Shown one piece after another: positions 10,901 through 22,900 of a DNA stretch of 64,000 nt. Below the pieces are notes generated by a model. The model did not search any database. It was not told the DNA's origin and worked only from the letters and a program-made list of their open reading frames with translations. This DNA comes from Dastarcus helophoroides (Eukaryota; Arthropoda; Insecta; Coleoptera; Bothrideridae). Within the stretch, counting starts at the first letter, position 1, and each line of letters starts with the position of its first letter. The position numbers were made by a program, and so were the translations under genes. The stretch spans positions 312,501 through 376,500 of the forward strand of contig CM053331.1 of assembly GCA_028583605.1 (NCBI GenBank), given 5' to 3'.

Positions 10901-13900
10901 ACGTTTTTCAAAGTTTTTCTTTTAATTTAACTTTTTTTCTTAATTTCGATTTTTTTATATTTAATTTGAGAATTTCGATATTTTTGATTTTTTAAGTTTT
11001 CTTCGGAAATTTAAACATTTTTTGGAAATGTAGGCATTTTTTTAAAATCACTTTTTTTAATAAAGTTTTCGAAAAAGTAAGTTTTAAAAAAAAGTCGAAT
11101 AGTTAACATTTCGAGAGAAATATAAAAATGTGCCTTTTTTACTTTTTCTTCCACTTTTTCCTGAAGGGTTACCCTCTTCGGAAATTTCAGACTTTTTTGA
11201 AACATTGTAGTTTTAGTTAAATTTTGCTAGTTTTAAAAATTCAAATTTAAAATTTCGACTCTTTTTCGCTCTTTTTTAAAATTTCGACTCTTTTTAAAAA
11301 GTTTTTGGACTTCTTGAAAGATTCTTAACTTTCATTTTTACGTTTTAAAAACTTCGTCTCTTTTTGAATAAGTATGTCGACTTTTTTTTTGAAAATTTCG
11401 ACTTTAGACTTTTTTTATGCGGTTGCTGTCTAGGAAAAGTTCCCAGAAGACAAGGATTCTAATGCACAGACCAATAGGCTTGAACATGGCGAAGCGATTG
11501 CTCTCTAGGAAAGTGCCCAGAAGACACGAAGAAGACAACCCTACCTGATATTGAGAGATCTCCTCTTCCCCTTCTTTGGTGCTGACGGCAGTGTTGAGCC
11601 TAGACCGATATATCTGGGGTTCCGTGAGTTTCTCCAAACACTGATAGATGGCCGGATTCCCCGATTGCCCGTTATTAAGACTAATCTGCGAGGAACTGGC
11701 CGAAAGGACGGCCGGCGAGGCCGATCTCGAAAAACTCTTCATATGACATAACTTCCTGTCGCTGTTGCTGGCGCTGTCGTCGGACGCCTCTTCCACATAC
11801 ACCACCGGATTATCGATGAGGTGAGCGTCGGCCGCGCTATCGCCGACGAGAATAACGCCGTTTTGGAGGCCTTCGGATTTGGGACGGGTGGTTTTCGGCG
11901 TGCCGTTCTGGAGGACTTTGGTGCGAGGGGAGACGTCGTTGGAGGTAGTGGCGTGGTCCGCCTCGAACACCCAACTTTGAGCGTACGCGTCGTAGACCGT
12001 GTGAGGTTTCGCGCCGCCGGATTTCGTCTGAAACGTAAATGTTTTGGAAAGAATTCGATTTGTTTCGAATGTGGAATTTTCGACGTATTAGGTGGAGGTC
12101 AGAGCGCGGCCCCAAACTAAATTGACACGAATTTCGGACGCGCCTCGAGCGCCTATCACTTTCACATAATAACAGTTATCGCTCCGATGGCGTTTAGTAT
12201 CTGAAATGATCTAAAGAGGTTTTCGAGATAGTTAAGTGTGATTACAATTGTAGTGTGACTTGACGAGATATAATCAACTTTGGTGGTAAATCATAACGAT
12301 ATTAGTCGAGAAATATTTTGAAATCTCCCGCAACCGTTGATTATAAAATCTGTTTAATTACATGATGTCATTGTTAAAAATGTAAATTACACGGAACTAT
12401 TACGTTGTGAGAAAATTAGGGACGTAACGAAGGGATGAGGCAATCTTACCCTGGGAATGATGTATTCAATGTCCGCCACTTGCTCGTGTGAACGTTGCGA
12501 CGGTTTCTTGAGGTGCTTCTCCGTCCGACGTATTTGCATGGAACAAAATGCGAATTGACTGTCTATGAACGAAACCAGAATGACGACTGCGGCTGCTGTT
12601 CGGCTGGCAAAACACGCTATAACAACGTAAATGTATTCATAATTTATTGACAATTAAAAAATTGACGTCGAATTTTGTCTTATATAATATCGCTTACATA
12701 ACGAGTGATTCAAAAAGGTTTAAATAGATATAGCGAATTCAATACGTTTTTGTTAATACAACAGGACTATAGTGCACTCAAAAATGTGAGCTTCATTAGA
12801 GAATCTTATTTAAAAAGGCAGAGTTCATCGCCATCCATCCTCGTTTCCTACTCGCAGTATTTCGAAGGCACAATAGGGTTGCCCTTTGCAAGTGAATTAA
12901 ACTTAAATAAGTAGTCTTGGAAACTACCAACTGAAGTGAAAAGTTAAAACTAGAAAGTATGTAGCCTAGTTCGAATCCAACTAATAAACAAGTCAGTCAA
13001 TACTGGAAATATTTGAAAATAAATTCAGTCAAACTGCCACCTTTTTATATTTGTGGTTGGTAGATACTTGTATCGTGTGGAAACGAATCTAACCTTTAAT
13101 GATACTGAAATACACTTTAAGACGCTTTAATGTTAACAGTAGTCAATATACTTTTAACATTAGGGTCAGTAACGCGTAATGGTGACGCGTTATGGTCACG
13201 TGAAACCACAACTTTAGCCCTATCCAAAGTCGCTCAACGCGTCTAAAGTTTTCACTTCAAAAAATTGCATATTTCGTAATTATTAATCTGAATTTTATTC
13301 AGCAACAATTTATTCAGTTATCCTTGTTTCGTTTTGTTTTTTAATACTCCCCATTCTGCCTGACTCTACTGATAACTCCTCACATAAAATTAATTCTTTG
13401 TGCGCGCACGATATTTATGAAAGGAAATTTCATTACCATATTCTTGTTTCCAGCAAATTATCTCCGTGTCGAGTTAATAGAGTAACGTTTAAGTTTAGAC
13501 TTTAGTGAAAAAAAATTACTTCTCCGATAATTGTCGATTGAATGTATGCATTACAGATTAATGATACAACGTCAGAGTATATTTCATCGCTTCCGGTATT
13601 AGTTTTAATATAAATTCCGAATACTTTTACTTCATCGAGACTCATGTGGTAAACAATAAGTAAAAGCAATTTCAAACCATAACCTTGGCTAATTAAATCT
13701 GCAATTGAGTGCGAATCAACAAATGCCAATTTAGAAATAATAACTTCATCCGTATGTCCAAACATCCAAAAAATGTACAAGAATTAGTAGCAGTAAAATT
13801 GGAATCTTTTCTTGGAGTGAACACTTCTTTACTTGATTAATTTTGGATAGAGGGTAAACTTCGCGAGGGTAAGTTTCGCGTCACCCGTGACCATCACGCA

Positions 13901-16900
13901 TTAACAACATGCTCAAATGTTAACAGTATTTTATGTTATTGTTGAGGGCTATCGGTTCGAATGGTTGCACTTGTGAATTATACCACTTTCCAAACTTGGA
14001 ACACTACAATTAACTAATTAACTCACTTATTGACTTCTAACTACTAACACACTAATTAACTACACTGACTGACTGACTGACTGACTGACTGACTGACTGA
14101 CTGACGGACTGACGGACTGAATGACTGAATGACTGACTAACTGGCTGAGGGACTGATTGATTGATTGCGGGAAAACCAACCGGACCCCCTTCATATAGAT
14201 CTCTGGTTCGGGTTCTAGAAGTTTTCAGCAGATAAGGCTTATCGTTTGCTGAAATTTGTGGAACGCTTATCTGCCGTTTGCTTAATTATTGCGGCCGCTT
14301 TCCCTTATCAGATCTTTCTAGAAAATTTCCTTAGATTCTAAATTCCATAATTATATTTTGTTATATTATTACCATTAAAGCATATTGGTTCGTGTCTGTA
14401 GATTCTAACTTCGACTTATACTACATTTCTTTTTAAGTTTAATCCACTCGCAAAGGGCAGCCCAATTGTGCCTTCAGAGCGAATGGGATACGGAAACAAG
14501 GACAGATGGCCATGAACCGCCTTCTTAAACAAGGATAGGTTGTAATTTTTGGGGAAAATTCCGTTCGGTAACGAATATAAACATTGTTGTTTCCTAGTTT
14601 TAAGTTTTCACTTCCGTCGGCAGTTTTCAAGACTGCCTAATTTTTTTTTAATATTGAGTGAGTTTTATTGCCTTCAAAAGTAAACATTTTTGTGATTTTT
14701 TTTATCAATTTCGACTTTATGAACATTTTTATTTTTATGAAAACTTTTTTTAACATTTACGTTTGGAAATATTGACTTCTTTCTCGAAATTTCGAATTTT
14801 AGAACGATTCGCCTGTTTCTGATAATTTTTATTTTTTTTTAATTCGACTTTTGGGTTTTTCTTAAAATTTTGACTTTCTGAAAATGACGACTTTTTTTTT
14901 GAAAAGTCCGACTTCGATTTTTATTGAAAATTTCGACTTTCTTGAACATTTCGATTTTCTTTGACATTTCGACTTTTTTTTTTTAATTTCAACTTTGTAT
15001 AAAATTAGAATTTCATGTTTTCCACTTTTTTCAAATGTTGTCTTATTTTGTAAATTGTAACACTTTCACTATTTTGATTTTCGTTAAAATTTTTGACTTA
15101 TTTTTGATTTTTTATAGACATTGACATAAAATTTTGTTTTTTTCTCAGGATTGTGAATTTTTTTAAAATTTCTGTTTTTTATTTCTATAAATTTGATTAT
15201 AACGAAAACTGAAATATTGATTTTTGCAATCTTGTACCCCTTTTTTTGAAAATTTCTGTCTTTATTCAAATTGTTGACAGTTTCTCAAAGTTTTGATCCT
15301 TTTTGAAAATTTCGTTTTTTTTTTAAATTTCGGCTTATTTTTTTCAAAAATTTCGACTTTTTCTGGAAGTTTCGACTTTTGTGTAGTAAATTGGACATTA
15401 ATTTAAAAATATCATTTATTTTTAATTTTCACTTTTTTGATAAATTGGATTTTTCTCAAAATTTTGATATTTTTAAAATGTTCGAACTTCTTCCTTTTTT
15501 AACGTTTGTTTAAGCTTTTGGCGATTTCTCAAAGGTTTGACTTTTTTTTGAAAATGTCGACTTTTTATTTTTTCAAAAATTTCGACTTTTGTTTCAAAAA
15601 TGTTGACTTTTTAAGAACAAATCGACTTTTTTTCGAAGTTACGACTTTTGTGTAGTAAATAGGATATTTATTTGAAAAGATCATTTATTTTAAATTTTCA
15701 CTTTTTTAAAAATGTCGAATTTTTATTTTTTTTTAAATTTCAACTTTTTCCAAAAATTTCAACTTTTTTAAAAATTTCAACTTTTTTTTCAAAAATTCAA
15801 AAAAAAAATAGCCGAGATAAGTCCGACTTATTCGAGAAAATTTAAAATTTTGTTAAAAAAGTTGAAATTTCGCAAAGAACGTTTACACTCTTCAGATTTC
15901 ATTTTTCAACAATTTTCGACAAGAAATTTCGAGTATGAAGTTAAGATGTGAAATAAGAAGTCCAAATTACTTGGGAAAAGTCCAAGTTACTCCAAAAAAG
16001 TGAAAACTACCCGAACGAGTGAAATTTTACGGAAAAAATTGAAATTTCTTTAAAAATTTACATTCTTGATCTAAATTTATTTTAACCCAAAATTTTTAGT
16101 TTAAAGTTAAAATGAGAAAGTCAAAATTACCAGAGGGAAGTCAAAGTTGCCCGAATAAAACCGAGAAAAGTCGTATTTATTCGAGAAGAGTCAAAATTTT
16201 GTAGAAAACTTGAAATTTCGCGAAGAACGTTTACATTCTTCAGTTTTCATTTTTCAACAATTTTCGATACGAAATTTCATGTAAGAAGTCAGGATGTGAA
16301 ATAAGAAGTCTAAATTACCCAAGGAAAGTCAAAGTTGCCCGAAAAAAACCGAGAAGAGTCGGATTTATTGGAGAATATACAAAATCTTGTAAAAAAAGTT
16401 AAAATTTCGCAAAGAACGTTTACATTCTTGAGATTTCATTTTGCAACAATTTTCGACAGGAAATTTCGAGTATGAAGTTAACATGTGAAATAACAAGTTC
16501 AAATTACTCTAGAAAAGTCCAAATTACTCGAGAAAACTCAAACCTATCAGAAAACGTGAAATTTTGGGAAAAAAATTGAAATTTTTCAAAAAAGTCTACA
16601 TTCTTGATCTTAATTTATTTTAACCTGAAATTTTGAGTTCAAAAATAAAATGGGAAAGTCAAAATTACCCGAGGAAAGTCAAAGTTGTCCAAAAAAACCG
16701 CGAAAAGTCGGATTTATTCGAGAAAAGTCAAAAATTTCGCGAAGAACTTTTGCATTCTTCAGTTTTCATTTTTTAACAATTCTCGACACGAAATTTCGTG
16801 TATGAAGTCAAGATGTGAAATAAGAAGTCCAAATTACTCGAGAAAAGTCCAAATTACTTGAGAAAAGTCCAAATTACTTGAGAAAAGTCAAAACTATCCG

Positions 16901-19900
16901 AAAAAGTGAAATTTTAGGGAAAAAATTGACATTTCACAAAAAATTTACATTCTTGATCTAAATTTATTGTAATCTAAAATTTTGAGTTTGGAGTTAAATT
17001 GGGAAAGTCAAAATTAGCCGAGAAAATTCAAAGTTGCCCGAAAAAAACCGCGAAAAGTCGGATTTATTCGAGAAAAGTCAAAATATTGTAAAAAAGGTTC
17101 AAATTTCGCGAATAACGTTTGCATTCTTCAGTTTTCATTTTTCAACAATTCTCGACACGAAATTTCGTGTATTAAGTCAGGATGTGAAATAAGAAGTCCA
17201 AATTACTCGAGAAAAGTCCAAATTACTTGAGAAAAGCCAAAACTATCCGAAAAAGTGAAATTTTGGGAAAACATTGAAATCTTGGGAAAAAATTAAAATT
17301 TTTCAAAAAAGTCTACATTCTTGATCTTAATTTATTTTAATCTAAAATTTCGAGTCTAAAGTTAAAATGGGAAAGTGAAAATTATTCGAAGAAAGTCAGA
17401 CGATTGAGAAAAATTCGAAATTTCTCGAAAAAAGACGTCTACATTGTTGAATATGAATTTTTAACTCAAAATTTCGAATTTACAAACAAAATGAGAAGGT
17501 CAAAAATCAAAATTACCCGAGAAAGTTCATAGTTACACGAGAAAAGTCGAACTATTGCAAAAATGTGAAATTTCCTGAAAAAAAGTCGACGTTTTAAAAA
17601 GAAAAAAAAAAAATTTCGCAAAAAGGGGCTACATTCCCGACCTAGCTAAAATTTTTACTCACAATTTCCACATTATAATAAATATATATAATAATAATAA
17701 TAATATAATAAATTGATTTTGTTTACAGAAATTTCAATCTAATTTCGATTTTTTCCCGAAATTTTAATTTCATTCGAATTTTTTTTAAGTTGTTTCAAAA
17801 ATTGTTGAAATACAAATCTTGTACCCTGAAGCCAAGAAAAATTAAAAAACACAGCAACTTCTGTTGTGTTTTTTAATCGTTCTTGGTTTCAGGGGACAAG
17901 ACTTGTATTTCAATTTTTGAAGATAACCAAGGACTCGATTTTTTTTTGAGTTGTTTCAAAAATAGTTGTTAAAATTTAAAGTTTGAATTCGATTTTTTTA
18001 ATGTGGATTTCGAATTTTTTTTGAAACTTTCACCTCAAATTCCAAAGTTCCACTTAAGCTCAAAATGTCAATTGTTTCACTCGAAATTTCGAGAATTTTC
18101 AGAAACAAACATTTACTCACAATTTCCACATTTTCTAAAAAAAATTTCAATTCAATTTTGATGTTTTTTTTCGCGATTTTAAGTTTTAACTCGATATTTT
18201 GTGAGTTGTTTCCAAATTCCAACTTTTTTTTATCAATCAAAAGTTAAATTAAATATTTTAAAATGAATTTTCAGATTTTTTTGAAATTTTGACTTCAAAT
18301 CTCGAAGTTCCACTTCAACTCAAATTTGATTCGAAATTTCGAGCATTTAAAAAAGAAATTACTTATAATTTTCGCATTTTCTAAAGAATGTTGACTTCAG
18401 TCGCAAAATTTCAATTTCATTTCGATGTTTTTCTCGCAGTTTTAAGTCTTGACTCGATATTTATTGAGTTGTTTCCAAATTCCAACTTTTTTTTATCAAT
18501 CAAAAATTAAATTCAATATTTTATTATAAATTTCCAGATTTTTTCGAAATTTTGACGTCAAATCTCGAAGTACCACTTCAACTCAAATTTGATTCGAAAT
18601 TTCGAGAATTTTTCAAAACAAATTTTATTCACAATTTCCCCATTTTCTTAATGTTGACTTCATTCGCGAAATTTCAATTTCATTTCGAAGTTTTTCTCGC
18701 AGTTTTAAGTTTTTCGAAATTTCGAGTTTACAGTTAAATTGAAACAATAAAGGTTAAAATGACACTTGGAAAGATCAGTTACCAGCTGAGAAAAGTCGAA
18801 CTATTGGTAAAAATTTGAAATTTTGCGAAAAAAAGTCTACATTCTTGACCTTAAATTTTGAACCTCATATTTTAAGTGTACAGTTAAAATGTGAAAGTCA
18901 AAAGTCGAAATGTCTCGATAAAAGTCGGAACTATCCGAGAAAAGTCGGAACTATCCGAGCAAAGCAGGAATTATCCGAGAAAAATCAATCAAAATTTTGT
19001 GAAAAAGTTGGGATTTCCCGAAAAAAGTCTACATTCTTGAGCTTAAATTTTTAATGTAATTTTTCGAGTATAAAGTAAAAATATACAATAAAAAGTAGCA
19101 ATTGTTCGAGAAAAGTCAAATCCGTTTACGGTCAATTTGTCCTAGATTCTAAATTTAGAATTAATATCCTTCGAAATGAATCCGTCTAAATTGATAACAG
19201 CGAAAGCATTGAAATCGAGCGTCGTAAAATCTCGAAGTGATACACTAAAAAAAATTATGGGAAGTCGAACAAAAGAAAAGCAATCAGGATTTTACGATCC
19301 TCGAGTTTTATTTTATTCGCAACACTTCCCAATCGGCAGTAAAAGTTTTAATTAAACACACCAAGTTCCGCGACGCTAATAGAAAATAAACGTTTAAACG
19401 TAAGTAGTAATACTTACATGGAGAAAAGTGAAAACTACACACAAAACAATCAAATATTACCGTAATGGAGCAGAGCTCGGTGACGGTGTTCCTCGAAGGC
19501 TCTCGCGACGTCCATGTAGCCGAGAAACCATTCGACGACGACGGCGCTCACCACGTTGACGGCGAGGACCATCCCCGACAGATAGAGCAAGACTTCTTGG
19601 CGGCGAGGGGACAGCCGGCCGAAACACACGACGGCCCCGCCGGCTATTCCGCTTATCACGTTCTGCAAAAAGATGGAGAAATCGACCTTATTATGTAACA
19701 GTGTTATGGTGTTATGACGACGCCGCGGGCGCTCGACTTTTGCCCGCCGCGTGGGTAGGGCACCTGTTGCACACGTTCGACGAGAAACCTCGGAAATGCC
19801 AGGCGAATTATGCGCGATCGCCTTGTCTTCCTTTCAATCGGGTGTTGTGTGAAGTTTCTGCAATTTACTCGAACATTTTTAGCGGTCGTTGCGTTTTGAT

Positions 19901-22900
19901 AGTTTTGGAGGTTAGGGCATCAGATATGAATATGAAAATACTGGCTTTAGTTGCTTAATGGACGCTTATTATTAATGTAGCAAATACTGTACGGGAATAC
20001 GAAGAGAATAAGTAGAGTTGAGAGTAGTGGTGGCGATGGCTCCGTGGTTAGGCGCCTGGCCCGTAACGTAAAGATCCTAGGTTCGCCTCCTAGTGGCTGA
20101 TCACATATTTTTAACTATACTACATTAGTAGAAGACATAGCGATTAGGGAGATACGCGCTAAAGAGATTATTCATAGGTTTCAGACTTTCATCGAATGTT
20201 TACAAGTAATTAGAATTATTAGGAAGGTACGACATTGTTTATGCGACGCTTCGAGATATCGAATACTCTAGAATGTTTGAAGTACGAATATAAGCTCCCT
20301 GAAATGAGTTGGTTGTAATAAAGGAGTAAAATAAATATTGTTACGCGCTTATCGGTTCGAATTGATTATTAACACGTGAATTGAATAATACCCACTTTAT
20401 TACCAAACTAAACTCGGAACACTACAACTCATTTATTTACTTCTAACTGCTAACTCACTACTGGACTGCACTGACTCTAACTGACTGACTAACTAACTGA
20501 CTCGAGGGAAAACTGACCGCCTTATATAGTTTTGGCTCCCGGCTTCTAGAACTTTTCGGTAGATAAGGCTTATCGTTTGCCGAAATTTCTGGAACGTTTG
20601 TCTGCCGTTTGTTTCGTTATCGCGGCCGCTTTCCCCTTATCAGATCTTTCTAGAAACTTTTCTTACGTACTAAATTCTACAATTGACATTTCGTTACAAT
20701 ATTACACCAATTATATTACGAATAAGTTAAGTTGTTCAATAAAAGTATAAAAAAAAACATACATGCGCGAATTAATAACCCTAACAATATTTCGTTTTGT
20801 GCATGTATCAAGCATGTGGACTCAAAAACCAATTCCTTTTTCGAAATTCTGTATTTTTTCTCAACATTTTGAGTTCACAATTACGTTTTTCTAAAAATTG
20901 AACATCAGGTACATAAACTTTGTTTACAAATCTGGGACAACTAAAGTAGGAAATTCACAATTTGTATTAATCTGTAACGAGAAACAACATTTAAAATTCT
21001 TCAAGGCGCCCCTACCTTTGGGGGTTGTTTAGCTTGAGCCGGCTCTGCACCAAGCTTCATACACCAAGCTTCATATTTATTGATATTTCGATACAAAACG
21101 TTGTAAACAGCGAATAGGAAGTATCAAAGCCTTATCGATTAATATGAAAGATTAATTAATTTAAACGAAAGTCTTAAGAAATATGGCTTCCTTCCTTCGT
21201 ACAACTTATGCAAATCATTAAAATTTTTACGGTTTATACACCTGTACACTTGTTTTTTCCGAAATAATTGTCTTTACGAGCGCGGAAGTAACAGTGGTTT
21301 TCGCTTTTCCCCGTTAACGACGTCCAAGTAGCCAAACGGTCAGCCTCAATATAATTACGTTTGCAAAGATTCAATATCGACACGACGATACCACAAAATT
21401 TACTTATTTTGTGACGATACTTAATTTTATCGAGTCGTAAAATTCGGCGACTCGTGGAGCCCTCCGCGCGCGCCATAAATCACGTCAGATCGATTATCGC
21501 TGAGACCTTTGAACGACACTGTCAGGCCACACTTGAAGAAGTGGACTTAGTAGAGGAGGCGGAAGAAGAGGTTCAGATTCTTCAGGAAGAAGAGCCAGAA
21601 GAAGACGACGTCATCCAACCGACTAACGAGTAGCTTTCTGCGCAAGCTAAAAGTCTCCAGGTCCAGACGAAATTCCAAACCAAGCTCTGAAGTCTCTTCC
21701 GGACCAAGCTGTCAAAACTTTGGAGCAGTAGTCAATTCCATGTTTAAGTACTGCTATTTTCCTACGACATGGAAGACTGCGAACGTTATCTTCATTCCTA
21801 AGCCAGGTAAGGATGGGAAATTTTCCAAAAAATTACAGGCCAAACAGCCTCTTATCCAACTTGGGTAAGGTGGCGGAAAGGATTTTGAGGAAGGGTCTGC
21901 AGAATATCATCAGCGATCGCAACATCATTCCGAAGGAAAAATTTGGGTTCCAACCTATGTACTCTACCTCGGACCAGCTGCTGAGAGTGATTGAAATAAT
22001 CACTCAACGCATGAACTTGAACCAAGTAGTTGGAGCTATTTGATATCTCCAAGGCATTTGACACATTTGGCACCAAGGACTAGTCTACAAGATGCACCAC
22101 CTCTAACAATTGTTCAAATGGTAAGCTCGTTCCTGGACCAACGCTCATTCAGAGCAACGGTGGGATAGGAACTATCAAACCAGTTTAGGTTACAGTATGG
22201 GGTACCTCAAGGCTCTGCTTTGTCACCTCTGCTGTATTCTCTGTTCACAGCAGACATCCCGAGAACCAATCCAACAATTGGCAACTTAGGCAGACGACAC
22301 AGCTTTGGTGGCGTACTCTTACAGTCCAGAGTTGGTCACCAGATGACTTCAGGAGGCAACAGACAATCTACTACATTACTTCGGCCAATGGAGAATCCAA
22401 GTCAACGCAGACACCCGAAGAAGACTCCAATCATATGAACATGTAAATATTCATGGGGAAAACGTCAACTGGAGACTTCAGGCAAAGTATCTAGGTGTAA
22501 TTCTTGATAAAAGACTTACATTCCAGGCACACATCGATTATGCAGTGTCCAAAAATGCTGAAGGGACTGCTGCAAGCGATGATTGGTAGAAATAGTAACC
22601 TGTCCATTGGACTTAAAGTGTTACTATACAAATCAATCATAACACCAGCGACGACCTACGCGTCTGTAGCTTGGTCACAGGCGACGCAAAATCAGATGAA
22701 GAAACTCCAGATGTTCCAGAACGTCTTTCTAAGACAAGCCATGGACGCTCCATGGTTTGTGAGAAACAATCAACTCCAAAGGGAAACTGAACTACCTTTG
22801 GTAAGAAATTTTCTTAGGGAAATTAATTCCAAGGCGATGGTGAGAACGGAAACGCATCCCAACGAACTAGTTCGACAGGCAGTGGATTACGATCCAAACG

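Noticed and set aside
11551..12120. Plus-strand frames of 66 and 99 codons
   Set aside because: Antisense shadows of exon D of the tetraspan gene.
13502..13780. 92-codon minus-strand frame as a gene exon
   Set aside because: No splice sites fit the tetraspan gene phases, no known domain is seen, and it lies inside a possible transposon remnant.
19465..19958. Plus-strand frames of 77 and 85 codons
   Set aside because: The first is antisense to exon B. The second is flanking GC-richer DNA without a domain or splice signals.
20024..20115. Functional tRNA gene
   Set aside because: The acceptor stem and anticodon arm do not pair, so only a tRNA-like unit is claimed.
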